Assembly: GCF_024713975.1 (NCBI RefSeq)
Contig: NC_091106.1
Coordinates: forward strand, 10,209,001-10,273,000
DNA: 64,000 nucleotides
From: Paralichthys olivaceus
Taxonomy: Eukaryota; Chordata; Actinopteri; Pleuronectiformes; Paralichthyidae
Reading direction: 5' to 3'
Shown here: positions 14,101-27,290 of the stretch, one piece after another
Layout: each line of letters starts with the position of its first letter
How positions within the stretch are numbered: the first letter of the stretch is position 1
Notes under the pieces: model-generated
What the model was told of the DNA's origin: nothing
Seen by the model: only the letters and a program-made list of their open reading frames with translations
The model's database searches: none
Translations under genes and position numbers: made by a program

Positions 14101-14868
14101 AACATTTAAATCTCCAACTCTGACATCCACACACGTCCACTGCTGTTTGGTAAATCTAAAAAAAGTTAGGAACCTTTGTGGAAATCTGAAATTCTTGTCC
14201 TTTTTTGGTCAGCACGAGGGCAGGATACCTACATAATGTACCTCAATACGTCCCATGACTGCACTTTATTGCTATGCACGTACTTTGGCATCATTCAGCA
14301 TCGCAGGCCGAAAGGTCACCTGAGGTGGCACTGAAACAACGGAAGCCACTGACAGAATTATTCATGTGCAGCACAGACACAGAGTAAATTAAAAAGATAT
14401 AAGATCATATAAAATATGCAACGTGAACTGTAAATTCACCAGACGTGCCAGAAAAATACAGGTATTTGTTTAGGGGAATATAGTGGATAATTATCATTTT
14501 GAGTGTGGTTGCATCAATGTATCATTGAAGTATTTTTTTTCTAAAATAAATTAGGTTTTATTGTGACGATGCCTCAGATGTGTATTTAAATACTGTGCTA
14601 AAACTAGTTATAAGAAATTGAGAGGAGTATGAACATGATTAGTTACAGGAGTTAATATAAAATTATAATAATATAATTTCTATAAGAATAATAAAAGACT
14701 TGTGTCTCTTCAAGATTTCAGTTTTACACTTTATCCTCCACTCCTGTTCATGACTGTGCTTGGCTTTCTGATGACATGTCTGCCGACTGTCCCCTCAGAG
14801 ACAAACTCACAACCGAGACGTCAACCACATATTCTCTCCTACATGTTTTCTAAACCCCAAAAAGTGAA

Positions 14869-14872
<4 letters not shown>

Positions 14873-14921
<49 letters not shown>
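14873..14921. repeat. (CA)n microsatellite
   Basis: A perfect AC run of about 49 bases, about 250 bp downstream (in transcription) of the PDE10A2-type first exon. Confidence 0.95.
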
Positions 14922-14923
<2 letters not shown>

Positions 14924-15178
14924 TAGAGGCTACATTTGAGCAACTGCAGTCCTGCTGAGTCCCCTTCCCATGAAGTCCCCACCCATCTAAATCAGCTCTA
15001 AATCGGTCATTCATAAAGTTGAGCAGACAAATATCGTCCGCCTGCAGGACCAGCAGGAATAATGCATCCCCCAAAAATGGGTCCATGTTTCTGCCATTAA
15101 CTCCCCTGTTACTTAAAGTCATTACGCGCCGTATTTCTGCGTAAAATTCAACTAGACTGCTTTACAAAAAATACCTAC

Positions 15179-15242
15179 TTGCACCCAGGAAACAGTCCGT
15201 TAACCTTCTGAAACAGCTTGTTGAAGACGGACCATCTTCCAT
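15179..15242 (-). CDS. pde10a: pde10a alternative first coding exon, PDE10A2-type
   Basis: The ATG at 15242-15240 opens MEDGPSSTSCFRRLTDCFLG, then A and a split codon, with a GTAGGT donor at 15173-15178. The exon is 64 nt: 21 codons plus one base, so it joins the shared exon as A|GC (Ser) to read ...GASLTDEKV. Human PDE10A2 begins MEDGPSNNASCFRRLTEC and continues LSPSLTDEKV, so length, phase and sequence all agree apart from one fewer residue. In mammalian PDE10A2 the Thr of RRLT is a reported PKA site and the nearby Cys a reported palmitoylation site. Both are kept here (Thr15, Cys10), so membrane targeting and its PKA control are probably conserved. The stretch upstream is GC-rich and carries a large CA/GA repeat. 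Confidence 0.93.
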
Positions 15243-15613
15243 GTCGGATTGTGAGCGCAAAGGGGGAGAGGAGCCTGGGATAAAAGTGCGCCTCTGCAGC
15301 AGCAACTCTGTGCGTCTGGGCGAAAAAATCAAAATAAAATAAAAAACAAAAAAGCAAAACTATTCCAGGACGCGTCGAGGTGATGGTGGTGTCCTCGGTG
15401 CTCACGGTTCAGGAAGGGCAAGAAGAGCAGTGTGCGGCCCCAACCACCACCACCGCCCCCCCTCCGCCACCGCTATGACCCAGCACCGCTGGCCGAGGTG
15501 TAGCTGCAGTCGGTCCGCCTCCTCGGCGCGCTTGCTCCGCTGTGCTGGATGTTCAGCAGCAGACTGGAGGAGCGGAGGCGACGCTGCATAGACACGAAGC
15601 GATGGGAGTGTAA
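15243..15613 (-). promoter_or_regulatory. pde10a: Probable 5'UTR/promoter of PDE10A2-type transcript
   Basis: The 370 bp upstream of the PDE10A2-type ATG is GC-rich and has many CpGs (CTCGGCGCGCTTGCTCCGC at about 15521-15539), unlike the surrounding AT-rich intron. It ends at a 180-bp compound CA/GA repeat. No clear TATA box was found, so a CpG-type promoter is likely. The transcription start cannot be placed from sequence. Confidence 0.5.
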
Positions 15614-15795
<182 letters not shown>

Positions 15796-16149
15796 CCAAG
15801 AGCGCGCCAACGTCAAGTCAGCCACAAGAGCAAGTCACGACTTCCCTTCAGATTCTCATAATAAAAGCCCCCCCACAGCCAGAGTGCTGTGCAAGGAGCC
15901 TTGTAAGAAATACTGTAATTGAAATATTTGTTTGATAAGTAAGTAGATTAAACAATATGTTGTAAAAGCTGTTTAGTCTGCTTTCCTATGTCTCACCTGC
16001 ATGTGCTGATATTATATTGCAACAAATGGATAATTGTATTTAAAAAGATGTTTTCCAATATTATTGAGAGCTCGAGTTTCATTTAAAGTCACATTCACAA
16101 AAACAATTCTATATGCCGCCCTTTTTCCTATCACACCATGCAAACTGTC

Positions 16150-16300
16150 GGCACAGCCATCTGGAGAAATTTTGGGTCAGTATCTTGCCCAAGGACATTT
16201 TAGAATGAAGACTGGAGGAGCCAGGAATCAAACCACCGGCCTTCTGGTGAGTGGACAACCCACTAAATCTCCTGGGACACAGCCACCACTAACTACAATA
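16150..16300. repeat. SINE-like fish repeat remnant
   Basis: Contains GGTCAGTATCTTGCCCAAGG, GACTGGAGGAGCCAGGAATC, ACCACCGGCCTTCTGGTGAG and TGGACAACCCACTAAATCTCC. I recognise this as the common fish repeat segment usually written 'cagtatcttgcccaaggacacttc...ggattcgaaccaccgaccttc...acccgctctacctcctgagccacagcc'. The tRNA-like box B (GAATCAAACC) is mutated, so it is an old copy. Confidence 0.6.
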
Positions 16301-16396
16301 ACAGAGTGCTTAAATCATGTGTTATTTTCAAATAAAATAAACTGCTCATAATTACTATCAATGTGATATATGATACAGCCAGTAAAGTTTTTTCTA

Positions 16397-16579
16397 CTAT
16401 AAAATGTATTTACTAAACTTTATTCTGAAGGGTAAATTGTTGGTGTTTCCTGTGTTTTGCAGCAATTGACGTGTCTGGTCAACGAACTCCTCCTGACGCT
16501 GGAGCTGCTGTTCCTGTTCCTCAATGTGTCTGCGTAAAAGGGGCCGAGCCTCCTGCGCTGCTGTTTCCTGACCCACCAC
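16397..16579 (-). pseudogene. Glutamine-rich coiled-coil ORF fragment (possible transposon-protein remnant)
   Basis: The minus frame encodes RRHIEEQEQQLQRQEEFVDQ then TRQLLQ, a strong heptad-like, Gln/Glu-rich coil. It is followed by a TAAA-rich end. There is no convincing start or exon boundary and it is isolated inside a pde10a intron. Similar helical tails end some transposon-associated Myb/SANT-type proteins, so a dead TE fragment is my best guess. A chance ORF is also possible. Confidence 0.3.
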
Positions 16580-17328
16580 TCACCCGTCAGGGAGGAGACG
16601 GACACAGCAACGAAATGTGGTCTTGTAAATGCTGAGAAATGAACGTTACACTGTTTTTAAGAACCTGGGTTTAAGCATCTTGGTGCCTCACTGATGTGCC
16701 ACTTGGCAAGGCACTGGTTTACTCCCTGGTCTTGGGGTGCCAGATTCGAACCCGAGCAGAATGAGGGAATTGGAAGAAAAGAGAGACTGATACTGAAGAA
16801 ACCAAAGTCTACCAGTGTCTTATCCAGCTTGTGATTTCACACAAGAAGATTTAAGAGTTATTTCAGCTCCTGATCTAAACAGAATTGAATTCAACATTTA
16901 CATAAATTATAATTGTAATTGTATCACATCGAATAAATCAAGTGTATACTTCAGCTCAGGCCTAAAACTCTGCAGATCTATACAGCTACAGTGAGACTGA
17001 AATATTTACAATATATGCTCTCCCAACAACAGAGGAGCTGAGTTATAATAATTATATTCATAATAATCATGATAATAATAATAGGTCTGATGCAAGGAAT
17101 GCATCAACCCACTGCCACATTTACAGCAGTTTCCATAAAGACAACATGTATGTGTGTAAATCGTCACAATTTAAATAAGCAATCTGCCTTTCTCTCTGTG
17201 AGAATAGTTAAAGTAAGGATCCCAAATGTAGTGAGCTGCCTGGTTTCACGTCGTGGATGTGTGGTATCAACAATCACAGAGAGCACCTGAACAGCCCTGA
17301 GTCTGCAACATGATACGCCATCAACTGT

Positions 17329-17330
<2 letters not shown>

Positions 17331-17374
<44 letters not shown>
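17331..17374. repeat. (CA)n microsatellite
   Basis: A perfect AC run of about 44 bases in a pde10a intron. Confidence 0.95.
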
Positions 17375-17376
<2 letters not shown>

Positions 17377-20300
17377 CTGCAGCATTACATGCTGATCATA
17401 TCAAAAGAATGAGAGAGAGAGAGGTGTGGGAGCGGTTGTGTGTGACGTCAGCATGTGCGCTATCAATCTTTGGCATTCCTGCACTCTCGAGCAGCTGGTC
17501 TATTCAGAGGTCATGTATGTAACATAATGGATTCTTCCTGACACATTGTAAAAGCCCTTATATGTAGAAGCAACATGCAACCTTAAGGAAACACATCAAG
17601 CAGCTGATTTCATGTGTGATGCTGCCTTTTTGAGAGTATATCAATAAAAACATGCAGATTCAGCCATTTAGGTGAAGTTAACATGCATCCCACTGTCAGC
17701 CTTTCACTTTTGGAGAAAAACAAATCCTTTAGATACCATTTTAATCTGATCTCCATGGCATCAATACTTTGAGCATTAACAAGCTTTTATTCTAAATCAT
17801 GAAACTAATGATGATAAATTAAGGTTGTAAAAACACCAACAGACACAAGAAGCTCTGAGTGGATCACCGAGCTCACCTCTGTGCTTCCTCCCTGTTTGTA
17901 TTTATAAAGAAAGCAAACACTGAAAAATTTCCAGTAAAGTTCGTGACTGGAACTTGATCAGCTTATGTGAGACGGTTATGGATGAAGAACTTAGAGGGAA
18001 GTGTGGTGGATCACAAGGAGTGCCACAACTCTGTCTGTAACCCCTCGGTGAACCCAACTGAACCGTGGCTCTGCAGAGAGGAAGAACTATCCCATAATAA
18101 TCACACAACGTGAAGTGAGCAGCCAGCTTGACCTGTCGAATTAAATCAACATATATATTTGAATGAGTCCATGTGGTTAAAGACAAAGCTCTGATCGACA
18201 AATTGAAAACATGCATGAGATGTAATATAGGACAATATAATTGTAATTTTTATTTGTTAACCACTGTATGAGTACTGTTTCAACGTGTATAGACTGGATA
18301 TGAGACATCCCTCAGACTAATGGTTGAGGAAAGATACAAAAGCAACAGAATGATCCCAGCAAATCTCGAGCTGTCAGACGTTTCCTGTGCTATTTTAAAC
18401 AAGCTGCATTTTGTTAAGGACACACTGCTGCGCTGGTTTAAAAACTAAAGTTCTTTACTAAATCTTCCTCTGACCCCTGATATTGTAGGATTGTTTTAAA
18501 TAAGTTCACAAGTACTTTTAATCTAGAACTGTAGTAACTCTGACTATTTATATTTAATAGAGTGATGCAGCTTCTCCATTGATATTAGCACAATTCATTC
18601 TGGTGCTCCTGATATTTAAACACTGATAAATAATTTGTCCTGGGCAGTAAGGAAGATATTTTTTTTTTTTTTATTGAAGTTAAAGTGGAAATACCATGTT
18701 GTGACTGAAATGTACATATTAGCTTTTTATTGTTACTGATGCACCAATGCACAAGCAGCATTTTACTGTTGCTGTTGCATGAGATAAAGCAGCATTTGAC
18801 CATTTTGCAGCTAAAGATTATTTTCTTTAAAGCTGAATTTGTTGATCATTACTTAGAATCATTAAAATGATCGTTCTCTTCAAGCCATCCCCCAAATTAT
18901 TAATTTTAATTAAAAAAAATGTATTTGTGAAGCTGGAAACATTGTAGGCCTAATTTCATTAACCACTGGATTATAATTTCTAAGAAAACATTGTATTTTA
19001 TAAATTCAGCTTGTATTTTCTATGTAGAAACCTTAATTTCCAAGTTCATTATTAACTATGGCTCTCCAATAGATTTAGGTAAAATGAAATATAAGCATAA
19101 AGTAGTTGATATACCTCAAATTTGTACTTACAGTACCTACTACTTAAAACATACTTGTCCTTGTTTATTGAGCTGTGCTGAGGTTAATATGGAAATGGTT
19201 GCTCAACGGCACACAGACAGGTCAACAGATGGATATTGTGGCTTCTGTGCGTCACAGTATATTTTTATCAGTTCGGACGCAGTTGGAATAAATGAACTAT
19301 AAGCACCACAAGACCCCAAAAAACCCTCAAAATGTCCGACAGGGTTCTCTCAAGTTGATCTGTATCAGTTTGGGCCGGCAGGGTGCATTCTTTTCTCCGT
19401 CACCATTATCCTGCCACCAAATCCCATATCCATCTGTGAATGAATATGTGTGTTACAGGGACATTTATGGAAATCAAAAAGGTGATGTAAGAAGCTGAAA
19501 TGTCCTCTGTCTTTATATGGAATCTGTGTCACATGCAGCGGGCTCCTATGGCTGTTGATCGAAAAGTCCAGCTTTGCTATTGTTCGCCGGGGGATCAACA
19601 GCTGACTGAGGAGCGAGGTGGTCGACAGCCATGCTTAACTGTTCTCCCCTCTCGGCTGTTTTTAGCAAACCTCCTCCTGATGACTGCGGCCTCTGTCTCC
19701 TGACGTAAGAGCTGCACATCTTCAGACGTGTGTGCACCCGTTCACACACGCACACACACACAGCTTTACCCCCTACCCCCACATTACAGACCTCATCCAC
19801 TTAAGCACATTTCTCATTCAAGGCACTGTACGAGGTTTTTGCAAACTGCACACACACACACACACACACATGCCCAGATGTAAGTGAACGTTTACAGATC
19901 ACATGCAAGCCCACTTCAAACAGGACACAGGAGCATACTTACATCTATGTAGGCACGAACACACGCACACGCACACACACGGACACACACATTCACATCA
20001 CATGCAGCAGACACACACCACAGAGACTTTCAGTCCCCTCCCCCAACTGAATAGTCTGTTCTGACAATCCACAGGACAGCCGGAGCATTGACGTCAGAGG
20101 CAGGCCCATGAAAATACAGGGTCCCTGGGGGGCTGAGGGAGTTATGCACATCTTCACAGCTTGGCTCGCAACTAGTTCAACAACCAGCGAGCGTATCACT
20201 GCCTGTGTTTACTCCTATTTTGTTGGAAAATGCAACTCTTAAAAAAGAAGGAGCTCCACATTTACACATAGCCTGGCATGAACAAATTTGCATGCGACTG

Positions 20301-22439
20301 CAATGGGAATCATCTTAAATGTGACGTCAATGGACGTCACTGCACTGCGATCCATTAGGAGGAATGTAAGATAGGTGCATAATTTAGGTTAATGGAAATA
20401 CAAATCACAGCACATCATTACCTGCCCTCTGTCGTCTTAGTAATTGCCATTTTGAATAACTGTTGTCAGACCACAGTATATTAGACGTACCCAGAGGAAA
20501 GGTTTGTTGCTCGCTCAGACATCCTCTCGCTCCCAGGAGGAAATATGACATCTTTGTTTATCGCCCAATGTTCTCAACCTCTTTCTGTTTTTTTTCTTTC
20601 TCCTCTTCTTCTAAGACATCATTAGGACACCGAAGCCATTAATCTCATTGTTCTCTCTCATTCTCCTCCTCTCTCCTTTTCTGACAGTGGCATATTATGT
20701 TAGTTTGTCCGTAGCCAAATACAGTGTGTGTTGCATCGTCTTAGCTGTGAATAAATAATGATTGTCTAATTTGAACTTGAGTCTCACAACACTTATTTAT
20801 AGATTTCAGATCTCGGTGCTCACTATATGTCTGCTGACAATGTTTTACAGATCTCATCATTAGCTTGTAGCTTGCTAGCTTTATTGCTCCTTTGTTGCAT
20901 GTTGTTTCCCACATAAAATGACAAAAAGGGAAAATACAAGAAGCTTGAATAGAGGGATTTTAAGGCTCAAGATTACATGTCTGCTAAAATTTATCTCCAG
21001 CAGCACGTCTTAGTGCATCGTCAATTGTGAATCAGTGTGATGCCCATCCAGAGGGTGTTGGATTATTAGACTCATGACCATCTTCATATCTAGTCCAGGA
21101 CAAGTGCAAGTACATCTGAGTCCTTTAAGAAAGTGTCAAAGGTCTGATCTGGGTCCACCATAACTGTTAATGCATTTCAGAGGGGTTCATCATCAGTGAT
21201 GGGTTTGAGGAAAGAAAGTAGATGTTGGCCTTCACTTGACTCAAAGTCTAAGCATTATGGCTGTCTAGTCTGGAACACTTGTTGGAAGGAACCTGAAATG
21301 TTGATAGTTTCCTTACTTAATAAAGCAATAAAGTTGAATATGAAGTCTTGTTCCTAGTGAGATCAAAATGTACACATTCAGCAATTAACAGGTGATGCTC
21401 TATTCTCTCTTTTTAATGGTATAACCAACACAATCCATTGTGCTCTGTCCAAATGCAGGTGAACTATGAGGACAATCTTAGAAACGCCTTCTCATCCAAA
21501 TATTCATCTAATCCTCTGTGGATATGTTGTCATAACCCTGCAGTTTGTGGCCTGCCCAGTTCCCACATAAGCTGACGTGCCTGGTTCCTGGAGAACCCAG
21601 GGAACTTAGAGTCCAGTGCATTGGAACCATAAACTACAGACTTTTTCTCAGCATAGTCAGTGAAAGTACTGTGTAGATTACACAGCAGGGATTACATGTT
21701 GCGTCCTGGAGGACGAGCGTCCATTAATAAAACTCCTCAGCTAACAACTGACTGTAGTATTAGAGGCTTGTCAACAGGAAACATGTTGATCTGAAACTTG
21801 CCTTTTATGGACTCAATGACAGTAACAGGAAAATGCTCAAGTAACCCGAGGAGGCTGAGGGTCCAAACTTTGAGTTGTAGCTGATTAATGAAACACAAAC
21901 CTGTTCTTTCCATTATGGTGTATTATATCATATGGGCTTGTGCTGCCTGCTCTGCTTCATCTGCAGTTATCTCAGACATACAACAACCTTGCTCCCATTT
22001 GCAGACTTCTTTGCAGCAGACCTTTGCACATCCACCGTAAAAGCTGTGTTGCAATCTCTCTGCCCAGCACAAACGGGAGCATCACAAGTAGCTGTGTGGT
22101 TGTGAGAGTTTCAGAACAAGGTAGTATGAAATTTCAACATGCAGGATGACTGGACTGACTAACAGGTTAATGCAACCCCTACTTGTTGATTAATAATTAT
22201 TTATCATTTACAAATATTTCCTGACAAAACTAGACATGTGCTACTAATTACTATATTGCACATCCTTGGCAAAGAGAAGGAGGAAGGAGGAAAAGTTTCA
22301 TCATATCATTCACCATTTATCTCTGCTACATGGAGGTCAGGGCAAACTGTAGCACCCGTGGAAATAAAAACATTCCAATATGAGCAACATAGATTTGTAA
22401 TGACGCCCACCAAGCAGAAGATCGTACGTATTTGTTTAT

Positions 22440-22880
22440 CAGCTTGGACCTACATAACCAGCTTATATGGATTAACTGTGTATGCACGTCTAACCCATTT
22501 GGTAAACCCATATGGACCCCATTGGTGCTGCCCATTCTCAACCTATCCAATTATTTCCATTAGCGACCCAACTACTTGGGTTGGCCAATGTGGGACCTAC
22601 CTTTTTATGTACTACCTTGGACCCACCAGTCTATATGGGATTGTGTTTGTACATGTCTAACCCATGTAGTAAACCCAAATGAGTCCCATTTACATATCGC
22701 CCATTCTGACCTCATGCACAGATTTCCTACGAGAGATCCTGCTGGGACCCACATAGGGAGCCCAACTGGGTTCACCAATGTGGATCCTATCTGCTAGAGT
22801 CAAGTGGGCACCAAACAAAGTACCCATTTTAGGCTGATACCCACTTGGTGCCCATGTAGCCTAAGACAAAACCATGCAGG
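22440..22880. repeat. Degenerate tandem repeat, period about 170 bp
   Basis: CTTGGACC occurs at 22443 and 22616, and GTCTAACCCA followed by GTAAACCCA-like text occurs at 22488 and 22655, giving a period of about 167-173 bp. A third, more diverged unit follows to about 22880. The region is dense in CCCAT and TGGG words (AACCCATATGGACCCCATT, CCAACTGGGTTCACCAATG). The frame-open ORF at 22238-22660 is a product of this repetition and not a gene. Confidence 0.6.
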
Positions 22881-23619
22881 GCCCATATTTACATTTTGGC
22901 TGGGACTTTCCACGACAGTTGAGCTTGAGGGCTGTTACGAGACAGGATGGAGTTGATTAGCACTAAGTTATTATGGTAGAAGTTATGCAACACAATACAT
23001 AGACGTCTCTGACATAACGTCAAAACAGCAATGTGTGCATTTCCTTGTGTCTTGTGGCAGGGGGCGACACTCCAACTTTCTGGTAGTAAGCTGTTGGCCA
23101 ATTCTTACACATTGGCTCTTTAATGTGGACAAATAACAAATCTAATGCTTTTCACTGGGGCTCACTGTGATTCAGACCTCAAGTGCACGAATAAATTCAA
23201 AAGGATAGAAGATTAACTGGGATTATATTACGCAAATTAAATGAAAGAAATGCTGATAAGGTTCTTATCAGTGCACAAGAGAAAACAGAGAAAGCACGTC
23301 CAGCGAGCACACAATGGACAGGGGGTGCAAATATGTGACGTGGAGCTGTGCGGAGCGCTGCAGTGGAGGGAACCGCAGAAAGCGCATGAATAAAAAAACC
23401 CACATTTAAATAGGTGGAAAAAAACGTGATGAAAGAAGTCTACAGGGGTGGGGAGGGGGTGGTGGGTGTATCTGCGTCAGAGCTGGAGCCAATGAAGTCA
23501 GAGACGGGGCAGGCTGAAGCAGGAGATGCTGTTACTGCCACTCACAGCACCCGCCTGGGCCTCATGTCCTCTACGTCACAGAGCTGGCACAAATTATGCC
23601 TGCCTGAGTGTTTGTGTCT

Positions 23620-23665
23620 CACACGCACGCACACACACGCACGCACGCACACACACGAACGCACG

Positions 23666-23706
<41 letters not shown>
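23620..23706. repeat. (CA)n/(CACG)n microsatellite
   Basis: An interrupted ACGC/ACAC tract of about 87 bases with several CG steps. Confidence 0.9.
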
Positions 23707-23708
<2 letters not shown>

Positions 23709-24212
23709 TAAAATGTAATTTATGTGCATCACACAAATATACCATACCACAGCATTCAATGACAAATTACATGTATTTTATATCACCTCAAGTACAACAA
23801 ATATTTAATTTTGCATTCATATTTCGGGAAAAGAGCTGAAAATAACTGAAAACTAGCAGAAGTTATTTCTATACATTATTCTTTGCACCTTATAAAACGC
23901 AAGCCGTCCAACGTAAACGTATCTAAATAAATCTAGCATGTAGCCTCATGGTTAAATGGCTTTCTTCTGTCAGTATCAGAGGATTGATGGCAAATAAAGC
24001 AACCACAGATGAATTATATTATGCATTTTATCTATCATTATTAGAACATTAAATAGTATGTCTGAGGATTAGCTCTGAAAGGTATTTAAATGTTAAGTGA
24101 TTGATTATGGATTCCCCCTTGAATATATATTTAGCTTTGCTTTAGTATTTGATAATTTAAAAAAAAAGCTGACAAATAAAAACCATTATTTCATTCTTAA
24201 ATGTAGAAATTA

Positions 24213-24322
<110 letters not shown>

Positions 24323-24950
24323 GCAGCTCTCACACATGCAAATCCTGGTTATTTAGATTAACGGGCAGTGTTTCTGTTGGCACCACTTCTGACCCAGATT
24401 ATCACATCCGTATTTCTAGAGGATGATAACGATGATGAGCATGTGGTCAGAGGTCTGTTGGGAGGTGGGGGATGAGAAAAAAAAGAAAACTAACAGTGCT
24501 TATTTGCTCTGCTGACGTCACGTGTCCATGTAAAACGCTTCACTGTGCAATCTTGTAAAAAACTGCAGGCGAGGCAGGAGGTCAGACTTGTGTCTTCAGA
24601 TGTGCACATGAAGGCATCATGTGTTTAACACACATGTATAAAACACAGACACACACACACACACACACATACACTAAATATAAATTCTATTGTTTCTGCA
24701 TGTTTTTTTCATCAGGTACGTTTAACTTTCCCTCACTGGTCTACCAGTGTGATGATGTTTCTCAAAATGTGGTCAAACATGATTTATATCCATTTTTTTC
24801 CCATTTTCTTTTGTGCTTCTGACGCTGCTACAAAAAAGCCCTGCTGGAGGAGGTCACATCGTTCAGGTGATGACGCAAGCAGGAGACACGAGCCATGACC
24901 TCATCAGCTCCCCATCAAACCATCACTCTGCTCTCCACCTCACACACAAA

Positions 24951-24966
<16 letters not shown>

Positions 24967-24996
<30 letters not shown>
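24967..24996. repeat. (CT)n(CA)n microsatellite
   Basis: A CA run of about 30 bases, directly preceded by CTCTCTCTCTCT. Confidence 0.9.
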
Positions 24997-24997
<1 letters not shown>

Positions 24998-25792
24998 CAA
25001 TGATGAGTTACTACTGGCTTTACAAAAAGGTGAACACCCTTCTTCAGTGCGAGCGCTCTGCCTGTTAAGCACACGTGTGCTGATGTCTGAGCTGGCGTGC
25101 ACACAGAGTCCTATTCAAACAGAGGCCTTTTAAGCAGCGAACAATCATCAGCACTTAGTGATTTCACACGGAGTGTGCTTCTTGTGACGCTGCACAGTGT
25201 GTGTACAGTGAGACTCTGCTCCTTGTGCAAGCATCACATGTGGACACATTAACTGGAGCACAACAGTACAGTTGATTTATATTTGATGCTTATTCATTGA
25301 ATATTTAATGTCAATTATATTTCAACAATATAAGTATATTCCAGTGCAATTAAATAATTGTACCAATATCCAAATGGAACAAATAAATATGTATATATAA
25401 AATATAATACAAAGTTTGATGCTTAAATATATATACTCTTTTTTTTAACTTTTTATGTTGCTCATTTCAATTAACCAATGAGGCTTGAATGATTTGGAAT
25501 AAACTAATTTATTACTCAATAAGGAAAAGAGAGAGAAAGAGAGATCAAGCTCCATATTGAGCTCAAAGAATTTGGGGAGTGGCCGGGGGTTGGAGGGTGG
25601 GTGTAGTCGGGCGCCTGCAGCCCTCATCAGAAGCCAAACAAAGTCACCATGAATCATAGGTGGGAAATAATGGAGCTGACGTACGGGGCCTGTCAATCTC
25701 TCAGAACAGGCCAAGAAGGTGAAGCAGCCAGGTGTCAGGTCTGCCTGTTTACTGATAACACATGGACACAATCCATTCATGAGGGAAACATA

Positions 25793-25793
<1 letters not shown>

Positions 25794-25846
<53 letters not shown>
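25794..25846. repeat. (CA)n microsatellite
   Basis: A CA run of about 53 bases in a pde10a intron. Confidence 0.95.
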
Positions 25847-25847
<1 letters not shown>

Positions 25848-26523
25848 CCATGTCCCTTACTTACACAATTGATGCTCGATGTTCCAAGACACATAATTGA
25901 GACACACACTGAGACTGTGACATTAATAACCTGTGTAATGTAACAACAATAATTTCACTTCAACCAAATGGAATTATTTTCTCTTTTTCTACCTTCTCCT
26001 AATTCCTAGAGGAAAAAGACAATGAAATGTCTTTTGAAATAAGAGGATGATCCAAAACTATACATCTGTGGAACATTCAGCTGCTATTTCCAAGTCTGCA
26101 AATAATAATGATAATTAAAAAAAAGAAATTCAGACTAAGTGGTTGTCAGCTCCAGAATTTCTCTGATGCCTCTCCCTGCATTTCATCTTTATACTTTAGC
26201 CCCACCTAGTGTCCATTGGCTTTTTTGCGTGTCTGGATACACTGAGGGAAAACCTCGTGTGAAACAGAGCAGAGAGATCGAAGGTCAACGTTACATTTAA
26301 ATATGAATTTTTTTAACAATATATAATTATGTGAAGACATTTTGGATTTGTATCTGGTACATCTCTTTGCGTGAACTACTGTGACCTGTAATACTCATTC
26401 AGACCGCTAAGTGGTGTTCTAGTACAAGGTGAGTTTATTCCAAACAGTCTGCAGCTCAGAGTTTCTGCACAAAATTGTGTTTGAGCCATAGACTGTAGGC
26501 TTGAGCAGAATATGGATGATGTG

Positions 26524-26527
26524 AGTG

Positions 26528-26579
<52 letters not shown>
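26524..26579. repeat. (GT)n microsatellite
   Basis: A GT run of about 56 bases with one TTT interruption. Confidence 0.95.
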
Positions 26580-26580
<1 letters not shown>

Positions 26581-26904
26581 CTCTGGCGTCATGAGAATGG
26601 CAAATGGCCCTGTGAACTGGAACACTGTGCCAGCGTGTGATGCTGAGTGGCTCCTTAGTTTAATCTATGAGGACAAATCAATCCACAAGATCTGAAACTG
26701 TTCTCTCAGCAGTCTCACATCAAAATAAAAAATTAAACTCAAACTCTGATGACCATGACGGCTCTGAGCTCCTGTCTCAGGAACAGTTTGTCTTTTTGTT
26801 CCTGGGAGATGAGGCCACTTTGTACTGTTCTTCTTGGCGTATTGTTAATGAGGTGGTAGCACCATCATTGTTGTCAGATGGGAGGAGACATGGCAACTAT
26901 TTGC

Positions 26905-27080
26905 GCTGAAGGCCCTCCGCCAAGGCCCAACAAACCCCTAATGAAACAACATTTAAATTCACTAGATCCGGAATTTTATTTGGATCTGCACCAAATAACA
27001 TAACACAAGTCATAAATATCAGTTCTTTTAATAAACCTAATTATTTTCATCAAGATCCATAAATTGCTAATCATTTTGAT
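26905..27080. repeat. Dispersed fish repeat copy
   Basis: Reads GCCAAGGCCCAACAAACCCC, TTTAAATTCACTAGATCCGG, TTGGATCTGCACCAAATAAC and TTTTCATCAAGATCCATAAA. It is in the same order as the copy at 5925-6245 and better preserved. No ORF. Confidence 0.65.
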
Positions 27081-27149
27081 GTGTTTCTCACTCCTGAGCT
27101 GTAGCAGCTGTTTTGCAGAAGCGCAGTGATGAATATTTAGAGACTAGGG

Positions 27150-27290
27150 GCCTGATCTACTAAAGGTCTGCACATGTAAAAACGTGTGCAAACTTGATTT
27201 CACTTGTAAAAAAACATGCAAGCTGATCTACTAACAGTGTGCACTGAGAGTTGTGTGCAGTATAACACGCTCTGTCCTTTTAGTACATTT
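27150..27290. repeat. MITE-like fish repeat remnant
   Basis: Contains GGGGCCTGATCTACTAAAGG, GCACATGTAAAAACGTGTGC, a CTTGATTTCACTTG segment and a second GATCTACTAACAGTG. Repeated 'GATCTACTAA' and the imperfect palindrome GCACATG...CGTGTGC look like the body of a non-autonomous DNA transposon seen in fish. Full termini were not located. Confidence 0.4.

Noticed and set aside
16680..16780. Possible tRNA gene on the minus strand (GGGTTCGAATCTGGC box B-like)
   Set aside because: No matching A box or cloverleaf at the right distance; probably SINE-derived or chance.
22238..22660. 140-residue ORF
   Set aside because: Kept open by the degenerate tandem repeat of about 170 bp; no splice context or known family.
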